DNA of 49,454 bases. Origin: an uncultured Hyphomicrobiales bacterium. Its GTDB lineage: Bacteria > Pseudomonadota > Alphaproteobacteria > Rhizobiales > Xanthobacteraceae. The stretch spans positions 1-49,454 of the forward strand of contig CAISIV010000229.1 of the NCBI GenBank assembly GCA_903885555.1. Reading direction: 5' to 3'. The notes under the pieces were generated by a model that saw nothing but the letters and a program-made list of their open reading frames with translations, made no database searches and was not told the origin of the DNA. The translations under genes were made by a program, and so were the position numbers. Shown in pieces: positions 8,017 to 15,195 of the stretch (position 1 is the first letter of the stretch; every line of letters begins with the position of its first letter).

Positions 8017-8991
8017 CTACTGCTGCTTCGCGCCGGCGACGTCGACGGCTTCCGCCCAGATCGGAATATCCTTTTCGAGCATCGCCCTGTATTCGGCCGG
8101 CGTGTCGCCGAGCGGATCGGCGCCGTAGTTGATGAGCTGCTCGCGGAATTTCGGCTCCTTGACCGCCTTCGCAATCTCGGCGGCGACCTTGTCGATGATC
8201 GGCTTGGGCGTGCCCGCCGGCGCCATCAGGCCGTTCCAGGTCAGCACCTTGTATTTCGGATAGCCGGACTCCGCGACAGTCGGAACCTCCTTGGCGAGAT
8301 CGGAGCGCTGTTCGCTCGACACGGCCAGCATCCGCACCGTGCCGCCCTTGGTTTGCGGCAAAGCATCCGACAGGTTGGAGAACATCGCCTGTACGTGTCC
8401 CGCGACGACGTCGGCCAGCGCCGGCGCGTTGCCCTTGTAGGGAACATGAACCATCTCGATACCGGCCTGCTTGAGGAACAGCGCCATCGACAGATGGTTC
8501 AGGCTGCCCACGCCCGCCGAACCGTAGGACATCTCGCCCTTGTGCGCGCGGACATAGTCGACGAATTCCTTCTGCGACTTGATCGGCAGATCCTTGTTGA
8601 CGACCAGCGCAAACGGATTGGTGCCGATGTTGCTGATCGGTGCGAAATCCTTCAGCGAGTCGTAACGCACCTTCTGGATCGCCGGCACGACGGCCATCAC
8701 CGGCAGCGCGGCGAGGAACAGCGTGTAACCGTCAGGGGTAGATTTCGCGACATAATCGGCGGCAATGGCTCCGCCCGCACCCGGCTTGTTCTCGACGATG
8801 AAGGTCTTGCCGAAAGCTTCGCCGAGATGCTGTGCGGCCATACGCGCAAAACCGTCGGTGTTTCCGCCGGCGGCAAAAGGCACGATGATTGTCACCGGCC
8901 TCTCCGGCCAGGACTGCGCCAACACGGGCGTAACAATACAGGCGAGCGCAAGTCCGGCCGCAGCGGACAGAAAGTTTCGACGCATAAACAT
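8017..8991 (-). CDS. Bug-family (TctC-like) periplasmic binding protein
   Basis: This protein of about 324 residues belongs to the Bug receptors of tripartite tricarboxylate-type transporters. After a signal peptide (MFMRRNFLSAAAGLALACIV, cleavage after VLAQ) it has the family hallmarks WPERPVTIIVPFAAGG, a VENKPGAGG loop and a KSTPDGYTL segment. The start at 8991 was chosen from a run of ATG codons because GGAG lies six bases upstream. No tctA or tctB gene is nearby, so the membrane part would have to come from elsewhere, as is common for orphan Bug proteins. It lies 10 nt before the monooxygenase gene and probably binds a carboxylated substrate of the same pathway. Confidence 0.9.
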   Translation of the reverse strand: MFMRRNFLSAAAGLALACIVTPVLAQSWPERPVTIIVPFAAGGNTDGFARMAAQHLGEAFGKTFIVENKPGAGGAIAADYVAKSTPDGYTLFLAALPVMAVVPAIQKVRYDSLKDFAPISNIGTNPFALVVNKDLPIKSQKEFVDYVRAHKGEMSYGSAGVGSLNHLSMALFLKQAGIEMVHVPYKGNAPALADVVAGHVQAMFSNLSDALPQTKGGTVRMLAVSSEQRSDLAKEVPTVAESGYPKYKVLTWNGLMAPAGTPKPIIDKVAAEIAKAVKEPKFREQLINYGADPLGDTPAEYRAMLEKDIPIWAEAVDVAGAKQQ

Positions 8992-9047
8992 CATCAACTC
9001 CATCATCGTTGCAGCAGCGCGCGGGTCCGGCTCCACCGGGCTGCCGT

Positions 9048-9434
9048 TTACTTCTTGCTCTCGTCGTAGGTGTGGATCTCGTAGAGAACGCAGCCAGTGT
9101 CCGACTTGAACGGCCCGTGATAGGCGCCCGGCGGCCGGCAGGCATAAGTCGGCGCCGTAAATTTCTCGCCGCCCTGCCCTTGCGCGTCATTACCGACGAT
9201 GAGATCGCCCGACATCAGGTAGACCTCTTCCCAATGATCGTGAACGAACGGCGCGGTGGTGTAGGTGCCAGGATCGAACTTCAGCAGCCGTGTGCGGCCA
9301 CCCATCTTGCGGGTCTCGTCGAGATCGCTGGCGAGAATTTTCTGTTTGATGCCGGCCGGATAGCCGGGCGGCGTCACCCACCCTGTACTCATATCGACGG
9401 CATGGAATTCCAGATGCGGCTTGTTCATCGGCAT
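9048..9434 (-). CDS. Small cupin-domain protein
   Basis: This 128-aa protein is a single cupin barrel. The metal-binding motif is clear: HDHWEEVYLMSGD gives two His and a Glu in the first cupin motif, and PPGAYHGPF gives the His of the second, so a mononuclear metal centre can form. Such small cupins act as dioxygenases, isomerases or metabolite-binding proteins. The ATG at 9434 follows GAGGGA at a spacing of seven bases. It lies between the GntR regulator gene (19 nt away) and the Bug gene, inside an operon with a hydroxylase, so oxidative ring cleavage is possible, but the sequence does not distinguish an enzyme from a sensor. Confidence 0.78.
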   Translation of the reverse strand: MPMNKPHLEFHAVDMSTGWVTPPGYPAGIKQKILASDLDETRKMGGRTRLLKFDPGTYTTAPFVHDHWEEVYLMSGDLIVGNDAQGQGGEKFTAPTYACRPPGAYHGPFKSDTGCVLYEIHTYDESKK

Positions 9435-9453
9435 GAAGGCGTCCCTCGTGTCA

Positions 9454-10176
9454 TCATAAATTGCGGGCGACGTTGGTACGGAATGACTCGATGTGCCGGC
9501 GCATCGCCTGCTCGGCGGCATCGATATCTCGATCGCGGATGGCTTGCAGGATCGCCTGATGCTCCTGCTGAACAGCGCCATGGTGACCGATGTCGGTGAG
9601 CGAGATGAACCAGAACCGCAACGAGCGTTCGTGTAATTTGTTCAATATGTCTGCGAACACATCGTTACGGGCGGCCCGCACCAGAACTTGATGGAATTCG
9701 CGATCCAGCGACATCATCTGTTCGACGTTGCGCACAGCCGTCCATTGTTCGGCACGCGCGAGAATATCCGCCAGCCCGGCAATATCGTTTTCATCGGCGC
9801 GTTCGGCTGTCAGACGAACGCCCTGCGGCTCGACGATGAAGCGCGCCTCGATGATCTGCATCACTTCGTCGAGGCTGACCGGCTTGACGATGACGCCCTT
9901 GCGCGGAATGACCTGGACCATGCCTTCCAGCATCAGCCGATCGATGGCCTGATGCACCGGCGTCCGGCCAAGCCCGAGAACGGTCGAGACGCGGGCCTCG
10001 TTGACGTATTCGCCCGGCTTGAAAGCGCAGGTAATGATGCGATATTTGATCGCGTCGTAGGCAATGTCGCGCAAGGATTGCGGCGTCGTGTGCCGCTGAG
10101 CCGCCGGTGAGGTTTGCCGCGGACGCGGTGCCAGCGCGCGTCTCGGTTTCGCTTTTGGTGAAAACTCCGAGCTCAT
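9454..10176 (-). CDS. GntR/FCD-family transcriptional regulator
   Basis: This 240-aa regulator has a basic N-terminal extension, a winged helix-turn-helix at about residues 35-100 (SLRDIAYDAIKYRIITCAFK, then VSTVLGLGRTPVHQAIDRLM) and a C-terminal all-helical FCD domain with metal-ligand-like residues in DREFHQVLV and the final RRHIES helix. FCD members usually repress catabolic operons until an acid metabolite binds. It overlaps the DUF2848 gene upstream by ATGA (10173-10176) and is inside the operon it probably controls. The two divergent promoters at 10.9-11.15 kb both carry GTGAAA/TTTCAC boxes over their -10 regions, the likely operators for this protein. Confidence 0.9.
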   Translation of the reverse strand: MSSEFSPKAKPRRALAPRPRQTSPAAQRHTTPQSLRDIAYDAIKYRIITCAFKPGEYVNEARVSTVLGLGRTPVHQAIDRLMLEGMVQVIPRKGVIVKPVSLDEVMQIIEARFIVEPQGVRLTAERADENDIAGLADILARAEQWTAVRNVEQMMSLDREFHQVLVRAARNDVFADILNKLHERSLRFWFISLTDIGHHGAVQQEHQAILQAIRDRDIDAAEQAMRRHIESFRTNVARNL

Positions 10177-10868
10177 CCCAATACCGGAAGTGACGTGACC
10201 TTATATTCGTGCGCGATCTTGCGGCCGAGCACCGGATCCTCGATTTCGAAGGCAAACTGCCGGGTTGGCCGCACGCCGCCATGGGCGGCCAGCGTGCCGC
10301 AGAACATCAATGTCTGTTCGGCGAGAGTACCGTTCGCGGTATAGCGAGCCACCAGATCCATGGGGTCGAGCATCGCCGCCACGGACCCTTCCTGGTATGC
10401 CGTGCGCTTGCCGCCTTCGACGACAAAGGACCGCAGGATCAGTTTGTCCCAGTGCGGAGCGACCTCGTCATAGGGCCAGAATTGCGCTGCGATCGGCTTC
10501 TCGCACATCTGTTTGGAGACGGTGACGCCGAATTTCTCGACTTCGCGATCGGTATGGTCCGAGCCCAGCCCGACCCAATAGCGCCCTTCATGACGGAGGA
10601 TCAGGTATTCGACCTCTCCGCCCGCCGTCGCCCCGGCATCCTCGATCGTATCGGTCGTCGTCAGCCTGGAGGCCGCCACGCGATAGAAGATCGGCGCCGA
10701 CGCGGGCCGCGCAATCCCGATCGCTTCCAGTTCGGCCATGTGTTTCTCGACAGCCGCGGGATCGCGGCCGGTCCAGCCGGCGACGACCAAGTGAGCGATG
10801 GTCACCGGCTGAGGCTTTGTGCCCGGGCCGTTCTGCAACACCAGTTCGAACTGACGAGACGACGACAT
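10173..10868 (-). CDS. DUF2848 family protein
   Basis: This 231-aa protein matches the DUF2848 family of proteobacterial proteins without an assigned reaction. It begins with a strand-rich region (residues 1-40), then a conserved EYLILRHEGRYWVGLGSDHT segment near the middle and a closing FEIEDPVLGRKIAHEY strand pair. Its end resembles the last strands of FAH-like folds (a LMFCGTLAAHGG loop), which hints at a related hydrolase or lyase fold; that is inference. It is the first gene of the leftward operon, directly behind the regulated promoter, and therefore probably central to the pathway. The start ATG at 10868 has a weak ribosome site. Confidence 0.75.
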   Translation of the reverse strand: MSSSRQFELVLQNGPGTKPQPVTIAHLVVAGWTGRDPAAVEKHMAELEAIGIARPASAPIFYRVAASRLTTTDTIEDAGATAGGEVEYLILRHEGRYWVGLGSDHTDREVEKFGVTVSKQMCEKPIAAQFWPYDEVAPHWDKLILRSFVVEGGKRTAYQEGSVAAMLDPMDLVARYTANGTLAEQTLMFCGTLAAHGGVRPTRQFAFEIEDPVLGRKIAHEYKVTSLPVLG

Positions 10869-10913
10869 GGGCGCTCCGGACGAAGCCTGGATAAGAAAAC
10901 CGGATCAACAACT

Positions 10914-10954
10914 GTGATATTTCACTGTATTTTCAATAGAGTCAAGCAGTGAAA
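10914..10954. promoter_or_regulatory. Candidate GntR operator pair at the leftward promoter
   Basis: TTTCACTG (10920-10927) and CAGTGAAA (10947-10954) are perfect 8-base inverted repeats 19 bases apart; the first also forms a short dyad GTGA-TATT-TCAC (10914-10925). One half-site covers the -10 and the other sits directly behind the -35 of the leftward promoter, the arrangement expected for repression. Confidence 0.55.
10917..10945 (-). promoter_or_regulatory. Predicted sigma70-like promoter of the DUF2848-GntR operon
   Basis: Read leftward, TTGACT (10945-10940) is followed after exactly 17 bases by AAATAT (10922-10917), close to the -35/-10 arrangement of the housekeeping sigma factor. It lies about 50 bases before the DUF2848 start codon. 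The -10 element overlaps the TTTCACTG half-site. Confidence 0.5.
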
Positions 10955-11117
10955 ATAAGTTGGTTTTGTTGGCTAAAATAGGATTCTCATCGCTGGCGAT
11001 TGGCTCAATGCGGTCGCCGGCTTCCCTGCTCGCACAAGGAGCTGCCAAGCAAAATTGACGGATGCTCTCAGGCACGTGGCATCCGTATAAGCTTCACGGT
11101 ACTACACCGCCGCTGCG

Positions 11118-11146
11118 TTGACATGCAGCAATGTGAAATCTAATTT
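11118..11146 (+). promoter_or_regulatory. Predicted sigma70-like promoter of the LVIVD-SDR-Bug operon
   Basis: A perfect TTGACA (11118-11123) is followed after 17 bases by TAATTT (11141-11146), about 60 bases before the ATG of the LVIVD gene. The -10 element is embedded in the palindrome at 11133-11149. Confidence 0.55.
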
Positions 11147-11149
11147 CAC
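11133..11149. promoter_or_regulatory. Candidate GntR operator GTGAAAT-CTA-ATTTCAC
   Basis: This 17-base element is a perfect 7-base inverted repeat with a 3-base centre. It covers the -10 of the rightward promoter and shares the GTGAAA half-site with the dyad at the leftward promoter, 180 bases away, so one dimeric regulator, most simply the GntR protein at 9454-10176, could control both operons. Confidence 0.6.
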
Positions 11150-11205
11150 CCTCTTAAGTCGGCTCAATCTGCCGCCTATCAAGAAGAAGAACATGGGGAG
11201 GCCTG

Positions 11206-12387
11206 ATGAGCCCGCGCTTCGCTGAAGAAAGCAAAAATTTCAAACTGCTCGGCCACGATTCATCGGCGGCCTTCGGGGGCGGCAGTCTGGTCGAGGTCCA
11301 CAAGGGCTACGCCTATGTCGGCTCGGTCGGCGGCTCCAGTTTCAACGCGCCGGAAGGCTTCACCGTCCACGACGTGTCCGATCCGCGCAAGCCGCACAAG
11401 GTCGCCGAGTTTCGCGCGCCGGCCGGCGTGCACTGCCACAAGCTCCGCCGTGTCGGCGACGACCTGCTCTATGTGAACTCGGAGAAACTCGCCGGCGACA
11501 AGGGCAAGGATGGCCGCGGCGGCCTCTACATCTTCGACATCAAGAACCCGCGCGAGCCGAAACAAGTCGGCTTCTACGACATGCCGGGCAGCGGCCCGCA
11601 CCGTTTCGGCATCGACCACAAGCGTAATCTCGCTTTGCTGCCGTGCGATGCGCCGGGCTGGAACAAGCGCGTGATCTGGACGCTCGATCTGAAAGATCCG
11701 CTCAAGCCCGAAATCGTCAGCATCTGGGGTCTGCCCTGGCAGAAGACCGAGGACGTCGCACTCGGCAACGATCCGATGCCGGCCGACGACACGTGCACGC
11801 TGCACGGCCCGCCGATGATCCGCGGCAACCGCATGTATGCGGCGTTCTGGGGCGGCGGCATCGCCGTGATCGACTGCACCGACCTCACCAAGATGGATCT
11901 GGTCGGCCATATTAACTGGTCGCCGCCGTTCCCGGGCGGCACCCACACCTGCTGGCCGATCGGCGACAAGCCCTACCTCGTGGTCACCGACGAAGCGCGC
12001 GCCAAGAAGAATTACTGGGACGCGCAGTTCATGTGGATCGTCGACATCCGCGAAGAGACCAATCCGATCCCGATTTCGAATTTCTTCCCGGACCGCGACC
12101 GCTATTTCAATCGCGGCGGCCGCTTCGGCGCCCACAATATTCTTGAGAACATCACGACCGAAGGTCCGTGGGCCAACATCGTGTTCCTCACGTACTTCAA
12201 TGCCGGCTTGCGGGCGGTCGATGTCAGCGACGTGCTGCGGCCCAAGGAAGTCGGCTACTTCGTGCCGGAGACACCGGAAACGCAGGCCGCGATCCAATCC
12301 ACCGATATCGGCACCGACGAACACGGCCGCCTCTACCTGATCGACCGCTGGGGCGCCGGCATGCATATCGTCGAGTACACCGGCTAA
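11206..12387 (+). CDS. LVIVD-repeat beta-propeller protein
   Basis: This 393-aa protein is built of LVIVD-type repeats that form a beta propeller: several blades of the pattern gly-tyr-val-gly, then FTVHDVSDPRKPHKVAEF, LYIFDIKNPREPKQVGFYD and LRAVDVSDVLRPKEVGYF. Such proteins have no known reaction and are thought to act as binding or scaffold modules. There is no signal peptide in front of the first repeat, so a cytoplasmic location is expected. The ATG follows GGGGAGG (11193-11199). The gene is first in an operon with a 55-aa protein (overlapping start), an SDR-fold protein and a Bug binding protein. Several His-rich loops (AGVHCHKLRR, DTCTLHGPP, GGTHTCWP) could bind metal. Confidence 0.8.
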   Translation: MSPRFAEESKNFKLLGHDSSAAFGGGSLVEVHKGYAYVGSVGGSSFNAPEGFTVHDVSDPRKPHKVAEFRAPAGVHCHKLRRVGDDLLYVNSEKLAGDKGKDGRGGLYIFDIKNPREPKQVGFYDMPGSGPHRFGIDHKRNLALLPCDAPGWNKRVIWTLDLKDPLKPEIVSIWGLPWQKTEDVALGNDPMPADDTCTLHGPPMIRGNRMYAAFWGGGIAVIDCTDLTKMDLVGHINWSPPFPGGTHTCWPIGDKPYLVVTDEARAKKNYWDAQFMWIVDIREETNPIPISNFFPDRDRYFNRGGRFGAHNILENITTEGPWANIVFLTYFNAGLRAVDVSDVLRPKEVGYFVPETPETQAAIQSTDIGTDEHGRLYLIDRWGAGMHIVEYTG

Positions 12388-12554
12388 TGTGCGAGGAATG
12401 CGAAAACGACCAGTCCCTGGCGCAGAGCTACGCGCAGAAGCGCGCTCGCATGCGCCAGTACTGGGCGCCGAAGCGCAAGACCTTCGGCTTTACCGCAGCC
12501 GATACGACAACTAACGAAACACAGCCTCGATCCGGGACGCCGAAGACGGCCTAA
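12387..12554 (+). CDS. 55-aa protein coupled to the LVIVD gene
   Basis: The ATG at 12387 shares its A with the LVIVD stop codon (TAATG), and the frame stays open for 55 residues. The protein begins MCEECEND, has a basic aromatic centre (ARMRQYWAPKRKTFGF) and a Thr-rich tail. A Cys pair close to the N-terminus could bind a metal or form a disulfide, but no family is recognised. Tight coupling suggests a partner of the propeller protein. It is followed 49 nt later by the SDR gene. The reading could be fortuitous, but the overlap and codon choice favour a real gene. Confidence 0.55.
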   Translation: MCEECENDQSLAQSYAQKRARMRQYWAPKRKTFGFTAADTTTNETQPRSGTPKTA

Positions 12555-12603
12555 CGGCCAGCCGGCGCGGCCACGGGCTTTCACTTTCCTTCAGGAGGAC
12601 GAC

Positions 12604-13392
12604 TTGGATCTCGGGCTTAAAGACAAAGTAGCCATCATTACCGGTGGCAGCCGCGGCATCGGCAAGGCCTGCGCCAAGGAGCTGCTGGCCGAAGGCGCCA
12701 TCGCCGTTCTTGCCAGCAAAACGCCCGAAGCCAATGCCGCAGCCGTACGCGAATTCGAAAAAACCTATCCCGGCCGCGTCATCGGCATCCCGACAGATGT
12801 AAATGACGATATTGCCGTCCGCGCGATGACGGACCAGGTCGCGGCCAAGTTCGGCCGCATCGACATCCTCATCAATGCTGCGGCCACCGTCATCCCGCAG
12901 GACTTCTTCAAGATGGACGATGCGGCTGTAGCAGGCCTGCTGGACCAGAAGTTCAATCCGGCCGCGCGCTGCATTCGCGCCGTGGTGCCGCACATGCGCA
13001 AGCGCAAGTGGGGCCGCATCATCAACATCTCTGGGCTGGCCGGCCGCCAGCCGCATTTCACGGTCGTTCCGGCGGCGCTCAACAATGCCGCCATGCTCAA
13101 TCTGACCAAGGCGCTCGCTGCGGAACTGGCCAAGGACAACATCCTGGTGAATGTCTGCGTGCCCTACATCATCAATACCGAGCGCCAGGACGAGACCATG
13201 AAGGAATGGGCGCAGATGACCGGCCAGACCGAGGCCGAGGTTCGCGATCAGCGTGTATCTAAGGTGCCGGTACGCCGCATGGGCACGCCTGAAGAAGTCG
13301 GCTCCGTGGTCGCATTTATGGCTTCTGAGCGCGCCAGCTACGTCGTCGGCGCAGCCTGGTACGTCGACGGCGGCGGCTCAATGTCTCTTTAA
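12604..13392 (+). CDS. SDR-fold protein lacking the catalytic Ser-Tyr-Lys
   Basis: This 262-aa protein is a classical short-chain dehydrogenase by length and fold: TGGSRGIG at residues 13-20 binds the dinucleotide, and the ending ASYVVGAAWYVDGGGSM is standard. The TTG start at 12604 follows AGGAGG (12593-12598) at six bases and yields the normal N-terminus. The active site is degenerate: aligned to FabG-type enzymes, the Ser position is Gly144 (NISGLAG), the Tyr is Ala157 and the Lys is Asn161 (VVPAALNNAAM). A normal oxidoreductase reaction is therefore unlikely; cofactor-dependent binding, a hydratase- or lyase-like reaction, or a regulatory role is possible. Neighbours are the LVIVD operon and a Bug gene 45 nt downstream. 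Confidence 0.85.
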   Translation: MDLGLKDKVAIITGGSRGIGKACAKELLAEGAIAVLASKTPEANAAAVREFEKTYPGRVIGIPTDVNDDIAVRAMTDQVAAKFGRIDILINAAATVIPQDFFKMDDAAVAGLLDQKFNPAARCIRAVVPHMRKRKWGRIINISGLAGRQPHFTVVPAALNNAAMLNLTKALAAELAKDNILVNVCVPYIINTERQDETMKEWAQMTGQTEAEVRDQRVSKVPVRRMGTPEEVGSVVAFMASERASYVVGAAWYVDGGGSMSL

Positions 13393-13437
13393 CAAGAAGA
13401 AACGTCGGATTTTTGGAAATAGGTTGGAGGAACCATC

Positions 13438-14418
13438 ATGACGATTGCACGCCGTAATTTTCTAAAGCTCGCCGCCAGCGCTGCCGCACTCCCGGTGCTT
13501 CCGCGCGCCGCAGCCGCTGAAACTTTTCCGTCGCGGCCAATCCACATCGTCGCCGGTTTCGCAGCCGGCTCGGCCTCCGACATCAATGCCCGCCTGCTCG
13601 GGCAATGGCTGTCGGAGCGGCTCGGCCAGCCGGTCATCGTCGACAACCGCTCGGGCGCCGGCGGCAATCTCGCCAGCGAATTCGTCGTACGGGCGCCGGC
13701 AGATGGCTATACCCTGCTCTACGCGTCGACGGCGATCGCCATCAACGAGACGCTCTATGCCGGCAAGCTGAGTTTCAACGCGCAGAAAGACCTGACGCCG
13801 GTCGCAGGCGTGGTGCGCACGCCGGTGGTGATGGAGGTCAATAAGGATCTTCCGATAAAAACCGTCGCCGAATTCATTGCCTACGCAAAGGCCAATCCAG
13901 GCAAGGTCAATTTCGCGACCATCGGTGCCGGCAGTCTTCAGCATCTGTGCGGCGAATATTTCAAGATGCAGACTGGGGTCGATATGGTGCCGGTCCACTA
14001 TCGCGGCGCCGCCCAGGCCATCCCCGATCTCATGGCCGGCCGCGTCCAGGTCATGTTTGACATTGTCGTTTCATCGCTTGGCTACATCAACGCTGGTCAG
14101 GTTCGCCCGCTCGCCGTCGCGACGCCGGCACCACACGAGTTGCTGCCGGGAATCCCGACGATTGGCGAAACCGTGCCCGGATTCGGAGCGGGCGGTTGGC
14201 AAGGCTTCTGCGCACCGAGCAAGACGCCTGCCGACATCGTCGAAAAGCTCAATAGCGAAATCAATGCTGTGTTGGCCGACCCCAAGTTGAAGGCGAGGCT
14301 TATCGAGCTGGGTGGCCAGCCGACCCCCGGCTCGCCGGCGGACTGGGGCAAATTCATCGCGGACGAAATCGACAAGTGGGGCAAGGTCGTCCGGCAGGCC
14401 GGCGTCAAGATCGATTGA
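13438..14418 (+). CDS. Bug-family (TctC-like) binding protein with Tat-like signal
   Basis: This 326-aa protein has the Bug fold: FPSRPIHIVAGFAAGSASD, VDNRSGAGGN and APADGYTLLYAS are the family motifs, and the ligand loop GAGSLQHLCGEYFKMQTG follows. Its leader MTIARRNFLKLAASAAALPV contains twin Arg in an RRNFLK context and ends AAAA-E, so export by the Tat route is likely. A ribosome site (TTGGAGGAA, 13424-13432) precedes the ATG. It is the last gene of the LVIVD-SDR operon and has no tctA/tctB partner in the window. It converges on fmdB, 14 nt beyond its stop. Confidence 0.9.
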   Translation: MTIARRNFLKLAASAAALPVLPRAAAAETFPSRPIHIVAGFAAGSASDINARLLGQWLSERLGQPVIVDNRSGAGGNLASEFVVRAPADGYTLLYASTAIAINETLYAGKLSFNAQKDLTPVAGVVRTPVVMEVNKDLPIKTVAEFIAYAKANPGKVNFATIGAGSLQHLCGEYFKMQTGVDMVPVHYRGAAQAIPDLMAGRVQVMFDIVVSSLGYINAGQVRPLAVATPAPHELLPGIPTIGETVPGFGAGGWQGFCAPSKTPADIVEKLNSEINAVLADPKLKARLIELGGQPTPGSPADWGKFIADEIDKWGKVVRQAGVKID

Positions 14419-14432
14419 ATGCAGTCAATCGC

Positions 14433-14768
14433 TTAGTGCGAAATCATCCAGGGTCGGCTCGTCGGAAAACTCTTTGAGCCGTCCTTGCGCCGCAGGGTTT
14501 TGCGCGACAGGCCTTTCCCCGAGCAGCAGGAGCAGCCGGAGCCGTGGCCTTTGCTCGCCGATGAGACAGGCGCGTGGCGGCTGCGCTCATTCGTGGCATG
14601 CGCCACCCTCAACTCGCTCGACATGCCGGAAAAGTTCGGTGGCGTGAGATAGGCCCGCGGCGCCGCATCGCCACAGTGCGGGCACTCGTGGCCGAGATCA
14701 CTCTCCGCCATCGGCCGCATTTCGGTGAAGGGTCCGCAATCGGCGCACATGTATTCGTAAGTGGGCAT
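14433..14768 (-). CDS. fmdB: FmdB-family zinc-ribbon regulatory protein
   Basis: This 111-aa protein begins MPTYEYMCADCG, the hallmark of the FmdB zinc ribbon, with Cys8, Cys11, Cys29 and Cys32 as the four ligands. A second Cys cluster (GCSCCSGKG, about residues 77-85) lies in the tail. FmdB was described as a putative regulator of formamidase genes in Methylophilus; its mechanism is unclear. Here it stands 83 nt downstream of a formamidase remnant in the same direction, the normal order fmdA-fmdB. Because the formamidase promoter region seems to be lost, fmdB may be poorly expressed or an orphan. The ATG at 14768 is fixed by the family N-terminus. Confidence 0.88.
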   Translation of the reverse strand: MPTYEYMCADCGPFTEMRPMAESDLGHECPHCGDAAPRAYLTPPNFSGMSSELRVAHATNERSRHAPVSSASKGHGSGCSCCSGKGLSRKTLRRKDGSKSFPTSRPWMISH

Positions 14769-14851
14769 CGGCCGCCTCTTTTGTTCAGCGAAGAGACCGG
14801 ATGCGGCATGGCTTTCGGCCACACCGCATCCGTACGCGCGCGGGGAACCTC

Positions 14852-15130
14852 TTACTTGTCGGGCGACAATGGCAGATCGACGCCCGGCTTGATGTGTTTG
14901 ATCGGACCAGCCGCACTCGGCATGATGTCGAAGTCGAAGATCTCGGTCGGCAACCACAACGTGGCGCAGGCGTTCGGAATATCGACCACGCCCGAGATAT
15001 GGCCCTGGACCGGAGCTGTGCCGAGGATCGAGTAGGCCTGCGCCGGCGTGTAGCCGAACTTGGTCATGTACTCGATGGCGTTCAGACAGGCCTGACGATA
15101 GGCAACGTGGACGTCGAGATAATGCTGCTT
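14852..15130 (-). pseudogene. fmdA: Formamidase (FmdA) C-terminal remnant
   Basis: About 92 codons of a long-form formamidase remain. The frame from KQHYLDVHVAYRQACLNAIE through ILGTAPVQGHISG and VDIPNACATLWLPTEIF to the stop is the conserved C-terminus of FmdA, which normally has about 410 residues. Homology stops abruptly at codon AAG (15130-15128); the eight codons upstream of it that are also open (15154-15131) are antisense of the NCS1-kinase gene and not formamidase sequence. The remaining piece lacks the metal-binding core and cannot be active. The intact acetamidase/formamidase-family gene at 320-1303 is a different, shorter subfamily. Confidence 0.85.
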
Positions 15131-15133
15131 ATG
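15125..15133. other. Presumed deletion junction between fmdA and the NCS1-kinase gene
   Basis: Leftward, formamidase homology ends at 15128-15130; rightward, NCS1-permease homology begins at the Ala-Tyr-Ala-Gly-Ser codons from 15127. The two homologies meet within a few bases, so the 5' halves of two divergent genes and everything between them are missing. No insertion sequence, tRNA or long repeat is at the join, only a few bases (GCTT) compatible with both sides. Confidence 0.75.
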
Positions 15134-15195
15134 CCGGCTCCATCGCCTGGTCAAATTTCTTCTCGCGCCTGACGCATAGCCATCCGGGCCGCGTC

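Larger units (their letters stand above)
10869..11205. promoter_or_regulatory. Divergent intergenic control region of two catabolic operons
   Basis: No gene is seen in these 337 bases between the divergent DUF2848 and LVIVD operons. The stretch is AT-richer than its flanks and holds two sigma70-like promoters facing outward and two sets of dyads built from GTGAAA/TTTCAC half-sites, listed separately. The central part (about 10975-11110) shows no clear motif. Confidence 0.7.

Noticed and set aside
9009-9599. A 196-codon rightward frame over the cupin and regulator genes
   Set aside because: The leftward genes carry a complete cupin metal motif and a GntR domain; the rightward frame has no recognisable content.
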